37,774 nucleotides of DNA from SAR116 cluster bacterium AG-337-N21. Lineage in GTDB: Bacteria > Pseudomonadota > Alphaproteobacteria > Puniceispirillales > Marisalimonadaceae. A program made the translations under genes and the position numbers. The stretch is from contig QBZZ01000022.1 of assembly GCA_003282145.1 (NCBI GenBank), forward strand, positions 1 through 37,774, read 5' to 3'. The notes under the pieces were generated by a model. It had not been told where the DNA came from and did no database searches. It saw only the letters and a program-made list of their open reading frames with translations. Numbering within the stretch: position 1 is the first letter of the stretch; the number at the start of each line of letters is the position of its first letter. Shown one piece after another: positions 23,985 to 32,825 of the stretch.

Positions 23985-26753
23985 ATGACTGATTATAAAG
24001 ATACCGTTTACTTACCAAAAACAGATTTTTCTATGAGAGCTGGTTTGCCTAATAAGGAACCACAAATATTAAAAATATGGGAAGATACAAAGTTATTTAA
24101 GAGACTTAGAGAACAAAGAAAGAATTCTAAGCCATTTATACTTCATGACGGTCCACCTTATGCTAATGGTAATTTACATATAGGACATGCCTTAAATAAA
24201 ATTATCAAAGACGTAATTAATAGATCACAGTCAATGCTTGGTAAAAATGCCAATTATGTACCTGGCTGGGATTGTCATGGGTTGCCAATTGAATGGAAAA
24301 TAGAGGAAAATTATAGAAAAAAGAAAAAGAATAAAGACGATATTCCAGTTGTAGAGTTTAGAAAAGAATGTCGTGATTTTGCCTCTAAGTGGATGGACAT
24401 TCAATCAGAAGAATTTCAAAGATTAGGTGTTTACGGTGATTGGGAAGACCCATACTCAACAATGAAATATGAATCTGAAGCCATTATTATGTCTGAAATT
24501 GGTAAGTTTCTGATGAATGGAAGTTTATATAGAGGTGTCAAACCTGTAATGTGGTCACCTGTAGAGAAAACTGCTCTTGCTGAAGCTGAAATTGAATACC
24601 ATGACCATGTCAGCACTACAATATTTGCCAGATTTCCAATCAAAAAAGCCCCAAGAGAAATACTTGACGATTATGAAATCATAATTTGGACAACAACTCC
24701 TTGGACGATGCCTGGTAATAGAGCTGTCGCTTATGGTAAGGACATAGATTACACTCTATTAGAAATTACTAGTGTTAGTGAAAATTCACTAGCCAAAATT
24801 GGTGATAAAATAGTAGTGGCCACTCAATTGCTAAAAGAAGCAATAAAAGAGCTTTATATATTAGATTATAATGTTTCTAATAAATTAAAAGGCAGTGAAT
24901 TTGAAGGATCAATCCTAGCTCATCCTTTAAATGGGTACGGTTATGATCATGATGTTCTATTGCTTGAGGCTGATTTTGTTACGACTGACCAAGGTACGGG
25001 GTTTGTTCATATTGCACCTGGACATGGGGCAGATGATTTTGAATTAGGAAAAAAACATAATTTGCCAATACCTGAAACTGTTTCTGATAATGGAATATTA
25101 TTTAATGAATTACCTCTATTAGGTGGATTACGTGTTTTAAAAGATAATGAAAAAATTGCGGATATAATGTCTGAACATAATGCTCTAATTGGAAGAGGCA
25201 CTTTAAACCATTCATATCCACATAGTTGGAGATCAAAGGCACCTCTGGTTTTTAGAACTACACCCCAATGGTTTATTTCAATGAAAACCAATAATTTAAG
25301 AGATACTGCTCTTAAGGCTTTATCAGAAACTAATTTTTTTCCTCCTCAAGGTGAAAATAGACTTACAAAAATGATAGAGGATAGACCTGATTGGTGTATT
25401 TCTAGGCAAAGAGCATGGGGTGTTCCGTTAGCTATTTTTGTAAATAAAAAAACACAAGAACCTCTTAGGGATCAAGAAGTTGTTGATAGAGTTGTTGAGG
25501 CATTTAAAAAAGATGGAGCTGATGCTTGGTTTCAAAAACCTTCTTCATATTTTCTAGGCTCTAAATATAAGTCCGAAGATTATGAGGCCGTAACTGATAT
25601 TGCTGATGTTTGGTTTGATTCTGGTTCAACTCATTCATTTGTCCTAGAAGAGCGAAATGATTTATTTTGGCCTGCATCTTTATATCTTGAAGGAACGGAT
25701 CAGCATAGAGGATGGTTCCATTCTTCTTTGTTGGAAAGTTGTGGAACTCGTGGAAGGGCACCTTATGATGCCGTATTAACACATGGATTTGTTTTAGATC
25801 AGCAAGGCCGAAAGATGTCTAAATCTTTAGGTAATATAACTGCACCCCAAAAAGTAATTAATGAGTTTGGAGCTGATATATTACGTTTGTGGGTTGTTGG
25901 CTCAGATTATTATGACGATCTAAGAATTGGAAAAGAGATACTTATTAGACACTCCGATCATTATAGAAGACTAAGGAATACTCTTAGATATCTTTTAGGT
26001 GCTTTGAATGGATTTGAGGATGACGAAAAGATTACCTTTAGTGAGATGCCAGAATTAGAGCAATGGATTTTACATAGAGTATCTGAGTTAAGTAAAAAAA
26101 TAGAAGAAAACACAGAAAACTTTAATCTGCATGATATTTATTTAGACATACACAATTTTTGTACGGTTGATTTGTCGGCTTTTTATTTTGATATTAGAAA
26201 AGATACTTTATATTGCGAAGAATTAAAGGGGATAGAAAGAAGATCTTGTAGGACTGTAATGGATATTTTATTCAAATCACTTACTACTTGGCTTGCTCCA
26301 ATTATATGTTTTACCGCTGAAGAAGCATGGCAAAGTAGATATAATGATCAAGAGAACTCTGTTCATCTTCAAACTTACTTTAAGCCAAAAAAAGATTGGC
26401 AAAATGATTTAATTGGAAATAAATGGTCAGAGATCAGGGAATTAAGATCTGTAGTAACCACTGCTATTGAAGAAAAAAGAAAAGAGGGATTATTAGGGTC
26501 AAGCCTTCAGGCAAAGGTTATTATTGAGGCTAATAATGAGGCTTATAAGAAGCTTGAAGGTGTTAATTTACCAGAAATATTTATTTGTTCTGATGTTGAA
26601 ATAAATCTTAACAAAAATTTGTCTGAACCAGCAATCAATGTTCAAGTAGAACTTGCATCTGGGGGCAAATGTTTGAGGTGTTGGAAGGTTGTTAATGAAG
26701 TTAAAGACGATATTGAAGTATGTTACAGATGCACAAGTGTTTTACAAAAATAG
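23985..26753 (+). CDS. ileS: isoleucyl-tRNA synthetase
   Basis: Class Ia aminoacyl-tRNA synthetase charging tRNA(Ile). The HIGH motif is HIGH itself at residues 65-68 (NGNLHIGHALNK), and KMSKS occurs in GRKMSKSLGN. The CP1 editing domain is present (TTTPWTMPGNRAVAY). ADVWFDSGSTHS and DQHRGWFHSSLL are characteristic IleS segments. A C-terminal zinc finger is complete: CLRCW with a later CYRC. At 922 residues it is a bacterial (type 1) IleS of normal length. It follows ribF after 71 bases containing two hairpins, and lspA starts four bases downstream, so ileS and lspA are almost certainly co-transcribed. Confidence 0.97.
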   Translation: MTDYKDTVYLPKTDFSMRAGLPNKEPQILKIWEDTKLFKRLREQRKNSKPFILHDGPPYANGNLHIGHALNKIIKDVINRSQSMLGKNANYVPGWDCHGLPIEWKIEENYRKKKKNKDDIPVVEFRKECRDFASKWMDIQSEEFQRLGVYGDWEDPYSTMKYESEAIIMSEIGKFLMNGSLYRGVKPVMWSPVEKTALAEAEIEYHDHVSTTIFARFPIKKAPREILDDYEIIIWTTTPWTMPGNRAVAYGKDIDYTLLEITSVSENSLAKIGDKIVVATQLLKEAIKELYILDYNVSNKLKGSEFEGSILAHPLNGYGYDHDVLLLEADFVTTDQGTGFVHIAPGHGADDFELGKKHNLPIPETVSDNGILFNELPLLGGLRVLKDNEKIADIMSEHNALIGRGTLNHSYPHSWRSKAPLVFRTTPQWFISMKTNNLRDTALKALSETNFFPPQGENRLTKMIEDRPDWCISRQRAWGVPLAIFVNKKTQEPLRDQEVVDRVVEAFKKDGADAWFQKPSSYFLGSKYKSEDYEAVTDIADVWFDSGSTHSFVLEERNDLFWPASLYLEGTDQHRGWFHSSLLESCGTRGRAPYDAVLTHGFVLDQQGRKMSKSLGNITAPQKVINEFGADILRLWVVGSDYYDDLRIGKEILIRHSDHYRRLRNTLRYLLGALNGFEDDEKITFSEMPELEQWILHRVSELSKKIEENTENFNLHDIYLDIHNFCTVDLSAFYFDIRKDTLYCEELKGIERRSCRTVMDILFKSLTTWLAPIICFTAEEAWQSRYNDQENSVHLQTYFKPKKDWQNDLIGNKWSEIRELRSVVTTAIEEKRKEGLLGSSLQAKVIIEANNEAYKKLEGVNLPEIFICSDVEINLNKNLSEPAINVQVELASGGKCLRCWKVVNEVKDDIEVCYRCTSVLQK

Positions 26754-26757
26754 TTAA

Positions 26758-27246
26758 ATGAAAAAAAATATTGGTATATTTAATCTTTTATTAATTTTGA
26801 TAATCTTCGTTTTTCTTGATTATGCTACTAAATTATGGGCTATTGAAAACCTTTTTATTAAATACCAGTCAATAAAATTAACTTCATTTCTTTCTATGAC
26901 CCCAGTTTGGAATAGTGGTATCTCTTTTGGGTTTTTTCAGGGCTCTGGAGAAATAGGTAGATATGGTTTTACTATATTTGCTTTTTTAGTGAGTATATGG
27001 TTAATTTTTTCTTCTTTCAAAATGCCAAGATATTCTTCTTTGGGATTTATTTTAATTGCAAGTGGAGCAATTGGTAATGCAATTGACAGAATAATTTACG
27101 GTAAGGTTGTTGACTTTATAGACTTTTATATTGATGATTTACACTGGCCAGCTTTTAATATTGCTGATACAATAATCTTTATTGGTGCGTTTTTATTCCT
27201 TTTTAATCAATTTTTCACTGATGAAAGTTCTTACTATGAAAAATAA
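26758..27246 (+). CDS. lspA: lipoprotein signal peptidase (signal peptidase II)
   Basis: Inner-membrane aspartic protease that removes signal peptides from diacylated prolipoproteins. Four transmembrane helices can be seen across 162 residues. The two catalytic aspartates are D110 in GNAIDRI and D137 in FNIADTIIF. NSGISFGFF and the conserved VDFIDFY loop are also present. The ATG is four bases after the ileS stop. Its 3' end overlaps the next gene, which is itself a predicted lipoprotein and so a likely substrate. Other lipoproteins in the window, such as the MBL hydrolase at 14640-15800, would also need it. Confidence 0.95.
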   Translation: MKKNIGIFNLLLILIIFVFLDYATKLWAIENLFIKYQSIKLTSFLSMTPVWNSGISFGFFQGSGEIGRYGFTIFAFLVSIWLIFSSFKMPRYSSLGFILIASGAIGNAIDRIIYGKVVDFIDFYIDDLHWPAFNIADTIIFIGAFLFLFNQFFTDESSYYEK

Positions 27247-27757
27247 ATTTATAAAGATATTTGTTTTTTTATTACCCTTATCAACGTCATTGTCTAGTTG
27301 CTCCGATTTTCGAAAAGCTGTAGGTAAAGAAAAGGTTATACCAGATGAATTTTCAGTAGCTTTTACACCATCACTTATTGTGCCGCCAGGTTATAAAATA
27401 GATCCTGAAGTTCTTAAAAACAATGATGCAGAAGAGAATAAAAATGATTTTAACCTTACTAATGAAATTAATATGGAAAATAAGAACGAATCGAATAGTT
27501 TTAGTGAGTTATTTAGTTCCAAAAATGTCCCAAAAAATATTAGGAAGATAGTTGATGAAGAGACACTTGGTATATCATTAAGTGAGAGGACTGGTATACA
27601 AATCTTATTTGGAGATATTCCAGAAACAGGTGTAGTAATAGATGCTAAAAAAGAAGCGTTAAGAATTAGAAAAAATAAATTATCTGGACAAAAAATCAAT
27701 TCAACTCCTTCTCCTGCTCTAGATATAAATTCTGGAAAGCCTTTACTGATAAAATAA
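27236..27757 (+). CDS. DUF3035-type lipoprotein
   Basis: Small lipoprotein resembling the alphaproteobacterial DUF3035 family. Starting at ATG 27236 gives a classic lipoprotein signal ending in LSSC (lipidated C22). The family-like core PDEFSVAFTPSLIVPPGYKIDPE follows. The rest is charged and low in complexity, without motifs I can assign. The function is unknown. The gene overlaps lspA by 11 bases and precedes mutL by 14 bases, and DUF3035 genes commonly sit after lspA in this class. In-frame ATGs at 27221 and 27182 are alternatives, but they put extra residues before the signal. Confidence 0.75.
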   Translation: MKNKFIKIFVFLLPLSTSLSSCSDFRKAVGKEKVIPDEFSVAFTPSLIVPPGYKIDPEVLKNNDAEENKNDFNLTNEINMENKNESNSFSELFSSKNVPKNIRKIVDEETLGISLSERTGIQILFGDIPETGVVIDAKKEALRIRKNKLSGQKINSTPSPALDINSGKPLLIK

Positions 27758-27771
27758 TAAGGAAACCTGGT

Positions 27772-29550
27772 ATGGAAATAAGAAGGCTTCCTGAAAATCT
27801 TATAAATCAAATAGCTGCTGGAGAAGTTGTCGAAAGACCATCTTCAGTATTAAAAGAATTAATAGAAAATTCTATAGATGCAGACGCAAGCCAGATTGAT
27901 ATAACTATTGATAATGGAGGTAAAAATCTATTATCAGTTTCAGATAATGGTATTGGAATTAAAAAAAAATTAATTCCTATGGCTATTGAAAGACACGCTA
28001 CTTCCAAACTTCCCAATAATGATTTAAACAAAATAGCTTATTTGGGTTTTAGAGGAGAAGCACTCCCTTCTATAGCTGCTGTAAGTGAGTTAAATATTCA
28101 GACGAAGTTCATAGATTCTAATCAAGCATGGTCATTAGATGTTGCGGCGGGGAACTCTAATGAAGCTTACCCTTCATCACGTCAAATAGGAACTATTATA
28201 TCAGTAAAAAAATTATTCTATGCAACTCCAGCAAGGTTAAAATTTCTAAAATCTGCGCAAGTCGAGAAAAGTTACTGTCATCAAATAATCTTAAAACAGG
28301 CTCTCGCAAACCCACTTATAGGATTTAAATTTCAAGCGGATGCCCGAGAAATTTTTAATATAAGACCAGAAATAGAACACGAAAATTCGTATTTAAATAG
28401 AATAAGAAATATAATGGGTTTGAATTTTTCTAATGAAGCTATTAAAATTGATAATTCTAAGCTAATAAAAGAAAATGAATTTGCAAATATTTATGGGTTT
28501 ATTGGTCTTCCAACGCTAAATAAATCGAATTATAATCAACAACATCTTTTTATAAATGGAAGGTTTATACAAGATAGAAACTTGTCTGGAGCAATTAGAG
28601 CGGCTTATAGGGACACGCTTCCAAAAGGAAGATTTCCTGTTTTTTGTTTGTTCATAAATGTACCTTCTGAGTTTATTGACGTAAATGTTCATCCGGGTAA
28701 AACAGAAGTAAGATTTCAAGATAATGCCTTAATAAGAAGTTTGATTGTGGGTTCAATCAGTAGAGAATTACATATTAGTTATAGCGAAACGACTACGGAC
28801 CTTTCAAAAGAGGCTTTGAAAAGATTTAATAATGCAACAGAGATAAGTACAAATATTCAAAATAAAACTAACCAATCTTTTTTTGAACATGGAGATGTAA
28901 TTCCTGCTGTGAAGCCGGTTAAAAATGAGAATAATCAAAATGATGTTACAAATATTTTTGATCAAGAAGATTTTCCACTTGGGGTTGCTTTGGCACAATT
29001 TAACAAAAATTATATAATCTCGAGAAATTCCAATGGAATTGTAATTATTGATCAGCATGCCGCTCATGAAAGATTAGTTTTAGAAAGAATGAAACTAGCA
29101 CGGCAAAATAAATCTATTGAAAAACAAATTCTATTACTTCCTGAGGTTGTTAATTTGGAACCGATACCATTAGCTATTATTTCAGAAAATATCGAATTAC
29201 TAGCAGATATAGGTTTTGTAATTGAGCCGTTTGGTGACGGGATGATAGTTGTTAGAGAAGTTCCTGCTTTGATAGGAGGTGCTGATATAAAACAAATAAT
29301 AATTGATCTTGGTGATGATATATCATCATGTGGCTTACCATCATCTTATAATGCTAAAATTGATTTAATATTAGGTAATATAGCTTGTCACAGATCGGTA
29401 AGATCTGGGAGAAGCTTAAATGAAAATGAAATGAATGAATTATTAAGAGAGATGGAACGCACGCCAAACTCAGGACAATGCAACCATGGTCGCCCGACTT
29501 CTATCAGTCTTTCATTAAAAGATATTGAAAAATTATTCAATAGAGCCTGA
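27772..29550 (+). CDS. mutL: DNA mismatch repair protein MutL
   Basis: Mismatch-repair matchmaker with latent endonuclease activity. The N-terminal GHKL ATPase shows IAAGEVVERPSSVLKELIENSIDA, DNGIG and GFRGEALPSI. The C-terminal domain has the endonuclease motif DQHAxxExxxxE at residues 427-438, plus ACHRSVRSG and CNHGRP, which complete the metal site. So it is the nicking type of MutL, used by organisms without MutH. At 592 residues the length is usual. AAGGAA at 27759-27764 is a good ribosome site. The last 18 bases overlap the convergent rsmD gene. Confidence 0.96.
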   Translation: MEIRRLPENLINQIAAGEVVERPSSVLKELIENSIDADASQIDITIDNGGKNLLSVSDNGIGIKKKLIPMAIERHATSKLPNNDLNKIAYLGFRGEALPSIAAVSELNIQTKFIDSNQAWSLDVAAGNSNEAYPSSRQIGTIISVKKLFYATPARLKFLKSAQVEKSYCHQIILKQALANPLIGFKFQADAREIFNIRPEIEHENSYLNRIRNIMGLNFSNEAIKIDNSKLIKENEFANIYGFIGLPTLNKSNYNQQHLFINGRFIQDRNLSGAIRAAYRDTLPKGRFPVFCLFINVPSEFIDVNVHPGKTEVRFQDNALIRSLIVGSISRELHISYSETTTDLSKEALKRFNNATEISTNIQNKTNQSFFEHGDVIPAVKPVKNENNQNDVTNIFDQEDFPLGVALAQFNKNYIISRNSNGIVIIDQHAAHERLVLERMKLARQNKSIEKQILLLPEVVNLEPIPLAIISENIELLADIGFVIEPFGDGMIVVREVPALIGGADIKQIIIDLGDDISSCGLPSSYNAKIDLILGNIACHRSVRSGRSLNENEMNELLREMERTPNSGQCNHGRPTSISLSLKDIEKLFNRA

Positions 29551-30114
29551 GTTAGATAATTTGAGTATAGTTATTTTGGATTTTCCATAAATTTTTGTAT
29601 CTAACAAATCATAGCCATCAAAATTGAAGTTTTCCTTTTTGCTACTCTCAGCAAAAACATAGCTGCTAAAATCAATCAAATTATATTGTTTTAATTTAAC
29701 CAAGCATTCTTCAATTACGTTTGATTTATATGGAGGATCTATTAAAACAACATCAAAAACAATTTTTATATCCTGAAGTGCTTTTAGGGCGTCCTCTTTT
29801 ATAATTTTTATGTAAGTTTTATCTTTGTTATCAATCTTTAACTTTAAAATATTTTTTTGGAGAACATCAATTGCTTTTGGATCTTTATCAATAAAATAAA
29901 TAAATTTAGCACCTCTAGATAATGCCTCGATGCCTAATGCTCCTGTTCCACTACAAATATCTATAACATTAGAATTAGGAATTCTTATATTATATTTATT
30001 AGATTCTAAAATTGAAAAAAGTGATTCTTTTAATCTATCAGATGTAGGTCTTGTGCTGAAATCAACTGGAGGTTCAAGTTTTAACCCTCTAAATTTACCA
30101 CTTATTATTCTCAT
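29533..30114 (-). CDS. rsmD: 16S rRNA (guanine(966)-N(2))-methyltransferase RsmD
   Basis: SAM-dependent methyltransferase that modifies G966 of 16S rRNA (E. coli numbering). The start MRIISGKFRGLKL and RPTSDRLKESLFSIL are family hallmarks. The SAM-binding motif is DICSGTGALGIEALSRGA (about 52-69), and the catalytic DPPY is at 126-129. At 193 residues it is complete. It is downstream of rluB on the minus strand with a 20-base gap, suggesting an operon of rRNA-modification genes. Its 3' end overlaps mutL by 18 bases, a tight convergent arrangement. Confidence 0.94.
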   Translation of the reverse strand: MRIISGKFRGLKLEPPVDFSTRPTSDRLKESLFSILESNKYNIRIPNSNVIDICSGTGALGIEALSRGAKFIYFIDKDPKAIDVLQKNILKLKIDNKDKTYIKIIKEDALKALQDIKIVFDVVLIDPPYKSNVIEECLVKLKQYNLIDFSSYVFAESSKKENFNFDGYDLLDTKIYGKSKITILKLSNSGSIE

Positions 30115-30134
30115 AGAATTTTATGTTTTTATAA

Positions 30135-30968
30135 TTATTTTCTATTTTTATTTTGTTTTAAAATTTTTGGTTTAGATAAATCTAATTGATCATTTAATAC
30201 TTTATTTTTAACTTCTTCTAATTCTCCAGAGGGAAGATTGTTTAGATTAAAAGGCCCAAAAGATATTCTAATTAGACGATTAACATTATAGCCTAGATGG
30301 TTCATGACCTTTCTAACTTCTCTATTTTTACCCTCTCTAAAACTAAGAGTAAGCCAGGCATTACTTCCTTGCTGTCTATCTAAAGTAGCATCTATTTTAC
30401 CATATCTTATACCATCAATTATAATTCCGTTTTTCAGTGTTTCTAAATCTTTTGGTACCACATAGCCATGGACTCTAACTCTATATTTACGCAGCCATCC
30501 TGTAGCAGGTAATTCAAGTTTTCTAGCTAAATCACCGTCATTGGTAAGTAATATAAGCCCCTCTGAGTCCATATCTAAACGACCAACAGAAATAAATCTT
30601 GTCTCTATTTTATTTTTCAATTGATCAAAGATTGTTGACCTACCTTTTGGATCATAGTTAGTAACCAAATAACCTCTCTGTTTGTGGTACATCCATAACT
30701 TAGTTATAACTTTATTGGGTAGTGGCTTACCATTGACTTCAATGACATCCTTAGAAGTAACATTTACTCCACATTCAGTTAAAATTTTACTATTTAGTTT
30801 TACCTGACCATTAAGTATCCATCGCTCAGCTTCTCTTCTAGAACATAAGCCTGATCTTGCAATAGTTTTAGCAATTCTTTCTGGTCCAGTATCAAGTGCT
30901 TTTGATTTTTCAGGAGTAGTTTTATTGGATGATGTTTCAGAATTATGTTTTTTAAAAGTATTTTTCAT
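30135..30968 (-). CDS. rluB: RluB-type rRNA pseudouridine synthase
   Basis: Pseudouridine synthase of the RsuA family, most like RluB, which modifies 23S rRNA. An S4 RNA-binding domain spans about residues 29-80 (RIAKTIARSGLCSRREAERW). The catalytic aspartate is D132 in GRLDMDSEGLILLTNDG. REGKNREVRKVMNHLG is also conserved. The first 28 residues and the last 20 or so are lysine-rich tails, common in this family. At 277 residues the size fits. It diverges from tadA across 60 bases and precedes rsmD, an order often seen in alphaproteobacteria. RluE, RluF or RsuA specificity cannot be fully excluded. Confidence 0.87.
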   Translation of the reverse strand: MKNTFKKHNSETSSNKTTPEKSKALDTGPERIAKTIARSGLCSRREAERWILNGQVKLNSKILTECGVNVTSKDVIEVNGKPLPNKVITKLWMYHKQRGYLVTNYDPKGRSTIFDQLKNKIETRFISVGRLDMDSEGLILLTNDGDLARKLELPATGWLRKYRVRVHGYVVPKDLETLKNGIIIDGIRYGKIDATLDRQQGSNAWLTLSFREGKNREVRKVMNHLGYNVNRLIRISFGPFNLNNLPSGELEEVKNKVLNDQLDLSKPKILKQNKNRK

Positions 30969-31017
30969 AGTTTTGTATTATAGCTTTTAAGTACTATTAG
31001 CAACATAACAGACTAAT

Positions 31018-31022
31018 AAGGA
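31018..31022 (+). promoter_or_regulatory. ribosome binding site supporting a TTG start for tadA
   Basis: AAGGA six bases before the TTG at 31029. The next in-frame ATG is at residue 8 (31050) and has no such site, so the TTG is the better start. Confidence 0.6.
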
Positions 31023-31028
31023 TTAAAT

Positions 31029-31475
31029 TTGCTAAATCAAATTGATTATATGAGTTTAGCTATTAAGGAAGCGATTAAAGCTAAAAACAAAGATGAAGTG
31101 CCTGTTGGGGCCATAATAGTTGGTGGATGTGGAAACGTTATTGCTAAGGCACACAACTTAGTTGAAACAAGAAATGATCCTACGTGTCATGCTGAGAAGC
31201 TAGTTATTGAAAAAGCTTTAAAAATAACAGGTCAAAGATTTTTAAATGATTGTGATATTTGGGTTACCTTAGAACCCTGCGTTATGTGTGCAGGACTTAT
31301 TAAACAGACTAGAATAAGAAGGTTATACTATGGAGCAGAGGACAAGAAGGGTGGTGCCGTTGATAATGGAGTTAGAGTTTTCTCAGACAATAAAACAACA
31401 ATTGAAATCTATTCAGGTTTTTCTGCAACTCAGTCAGAAAGACTTTTACAAGATTTTTTTCATAGTATAAGATGA
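31029..31475 (+). CDS. tadA: tRNA(adenine(34)) deaminase
   Basis: Zinc-dependent deaminase that converts the wobble adenosine of tRNA(Arg) ACG to inosine. The zinc and catalytic residues are visible as H54 and E56 in CHAEKL and C84 and C87 in PCVMCAG. NDPTCHAE is the TadA-type sequence. At 148 residues it is full length. It uses a TTG start supported by AAGGA at 31018-31022. It is divergent from rluB, and its stop is only two bases from the end of the convergent purD gene. Confidence 0.93.
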   Translation: MLNQIDYMSLAIKEAIKAKNKDEVPVGAIIVGGCGNVIAKAHNLVETRNDPTCHAEKLVIEKALKITGQRFLNDCDIWVTLEPCVMCAGLIKQTRIRRLYYGAEDKKGGAVDNGVRVFSDNKTTIEIYSGFSATQSERLLQDFFHSIR

Positions 31476-31477
31476 TT

Positions 31478-32740
31478 TTAAAGTTTACCTATATCTTTTC
31501 TATAAAAGCCTTTATCCCAATTTATTTCTTCTACAATGTCATATGCTTTTTGTCTACAGTCTTGAACATTCTCTCCAATAGCTGTAACAGATAAAACTCT
31601 ACCGCCACTTGAAATAAGATTTTCATTATCATTTTTTGCAGTACCAGAATGGAAAATTAATATATCATCTTGCTTATTTAAATTATTAAGTGATGGTAAT
31701 TCAAATCCATTTTTAAATGTTCCAGGATACCCCTTACTTGCTATTACAACAGTAATTGCAGTGTTATCAGTAAGTTCAATGTGAGTATTTTCAAGATTGT
31801 TTGCGACAGTGTTATGAATAATATCTACTAAATCTGTGCTAAGGCGTGGAAGTACCACCTGTGTTTCGGGATCTCCAAACCTGCAGTTAAATTCAATCAC
31901 TTTAGGTCCTTGATCAGTAAGCATAACACCGGCATATAGAATACCTTCATAAGGGATACCATCAGATCTCATTCCATTAATTGTAGGCATTATAATATTA
32001 TTAAAAATATTTTCATTTAATTCTTCATTTAATGCTGGTGCTGGAGATATGGCTCCCATGCCTCCAGTATTTGGACCTTGGTCATTATCATAAGCTCTCT
32101 TATGATCTTGAGCAGTCCCAAGTACAATTGCGGTATTGCCATCTGATACTGCAAAAACACTTGCTTCGATACCAGTTATTCTCTCTTCAATTAAAATAGA
32201 TTTTCCAGCATCTCCAAATTTATTGTCCTCCAGCATTTGAGTGGATGCCTCAATTGCTTCATTAACTGTGTCGCAAACTACAACACCTTTACCTGCTGCA
32301 AGACCATCTGCCTTTACAACACAGTATCCATCTAATAATTCTATCTGATCTTTTGCAGTTTTTAGATTACTACAATATTTAAAATTTGGTTGTGGAATAT
32401 TATATTTTTTGCAGAAATTTCTTGAGAAGGTTTTTGATCCTTCTAACTGTGCAGCCTCTTTAGATGGTCCAAACGCATTAATACCAATTTCGGATAACTT
32501 GTTTTTTAAGCCAAGTACTAAGGGGATTTCGGGTCCTATGAAAACAATATCTGCTTTCATGTCTTTTGCTAACTTGCATTGTCCATCAATATCATCAGCA
32601 GCTACGGGATAACATTCAGCAAAAATTTCAATTCCTGGGTTGCCAGGCGCAACTATTAACTTTTTTGTCAATGGAGATTTTGATAATGAATAAGCAATAG
32701 CGTGTTCTCTGCCACCTCCACCTACAACTAAAATATTCAT
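31478..32740 (-). CDS. purD: phosphoribosylamine-glycine ligase
   Basis: ATP-grasp enzyme of de novo purine synthesis, joining glycine to phosphoribosylamine. The N-terminus MNILVVGGGGREHAIAYSL is diagnostic. Other PurD signatures are IGPEIPLVLG, DGLAAGKGVVV (ATP-grasp), the QDHKRAYDNDQGPNTGGMGA segment, and EFNCRFGDPETQVVLPRL. At 420 residues it is complete. It is divergent from xseA across 85 bases, a pairing common in alphaproteobacteria. Its stop almost touches that of tadA. The intervening 85 bases hold no obvious purine-type riboswitch. Confidence 0.96.
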   Translation of the reverse strand: MNILVVGGGGREHAIAYSLSKSPLTKKLIVAPGNPGIEIFAECYPVAADDIDGQCKLAKDMKADIVFIGPEIPLVLGLKNKLSEIGINAFGPSKEAAQLEGSKTFSRNFCKKYNIPQPNFKYCSNLKTAKDQIELLDGYCVVKADGLAAGKGVVVCDTVNEAIEASTQMLEDNKFGDAGKSILIEERITGIEASVFAVSDGNTAIVLGTAQDHKRAYDNDQGPNTGGMGAISPAPALNEELNENIFNNIIMPTINGMRSDGIPYEGILYAGVMLTDQGPKVIEFNCRFGDPETQVVLPRLSTDLVDIIHNTVANNLENTHIELTDNTAITVVIASKGYPGTFKNGFELPSLNNLNKQDDILIFHSGTAKNDNENLISSGGRVLSVTAIGENVQDCRQKAYDIVEEINWDKGFYRKDIGKL

Positions 32741-32825
32741 GAATTATATACTCCAAAAAGCTTTAGATTTAGTTCAATATGCCATAGTATTAATTTATGA
32801 TAAATACAAAGTTTACTGAAATTCA

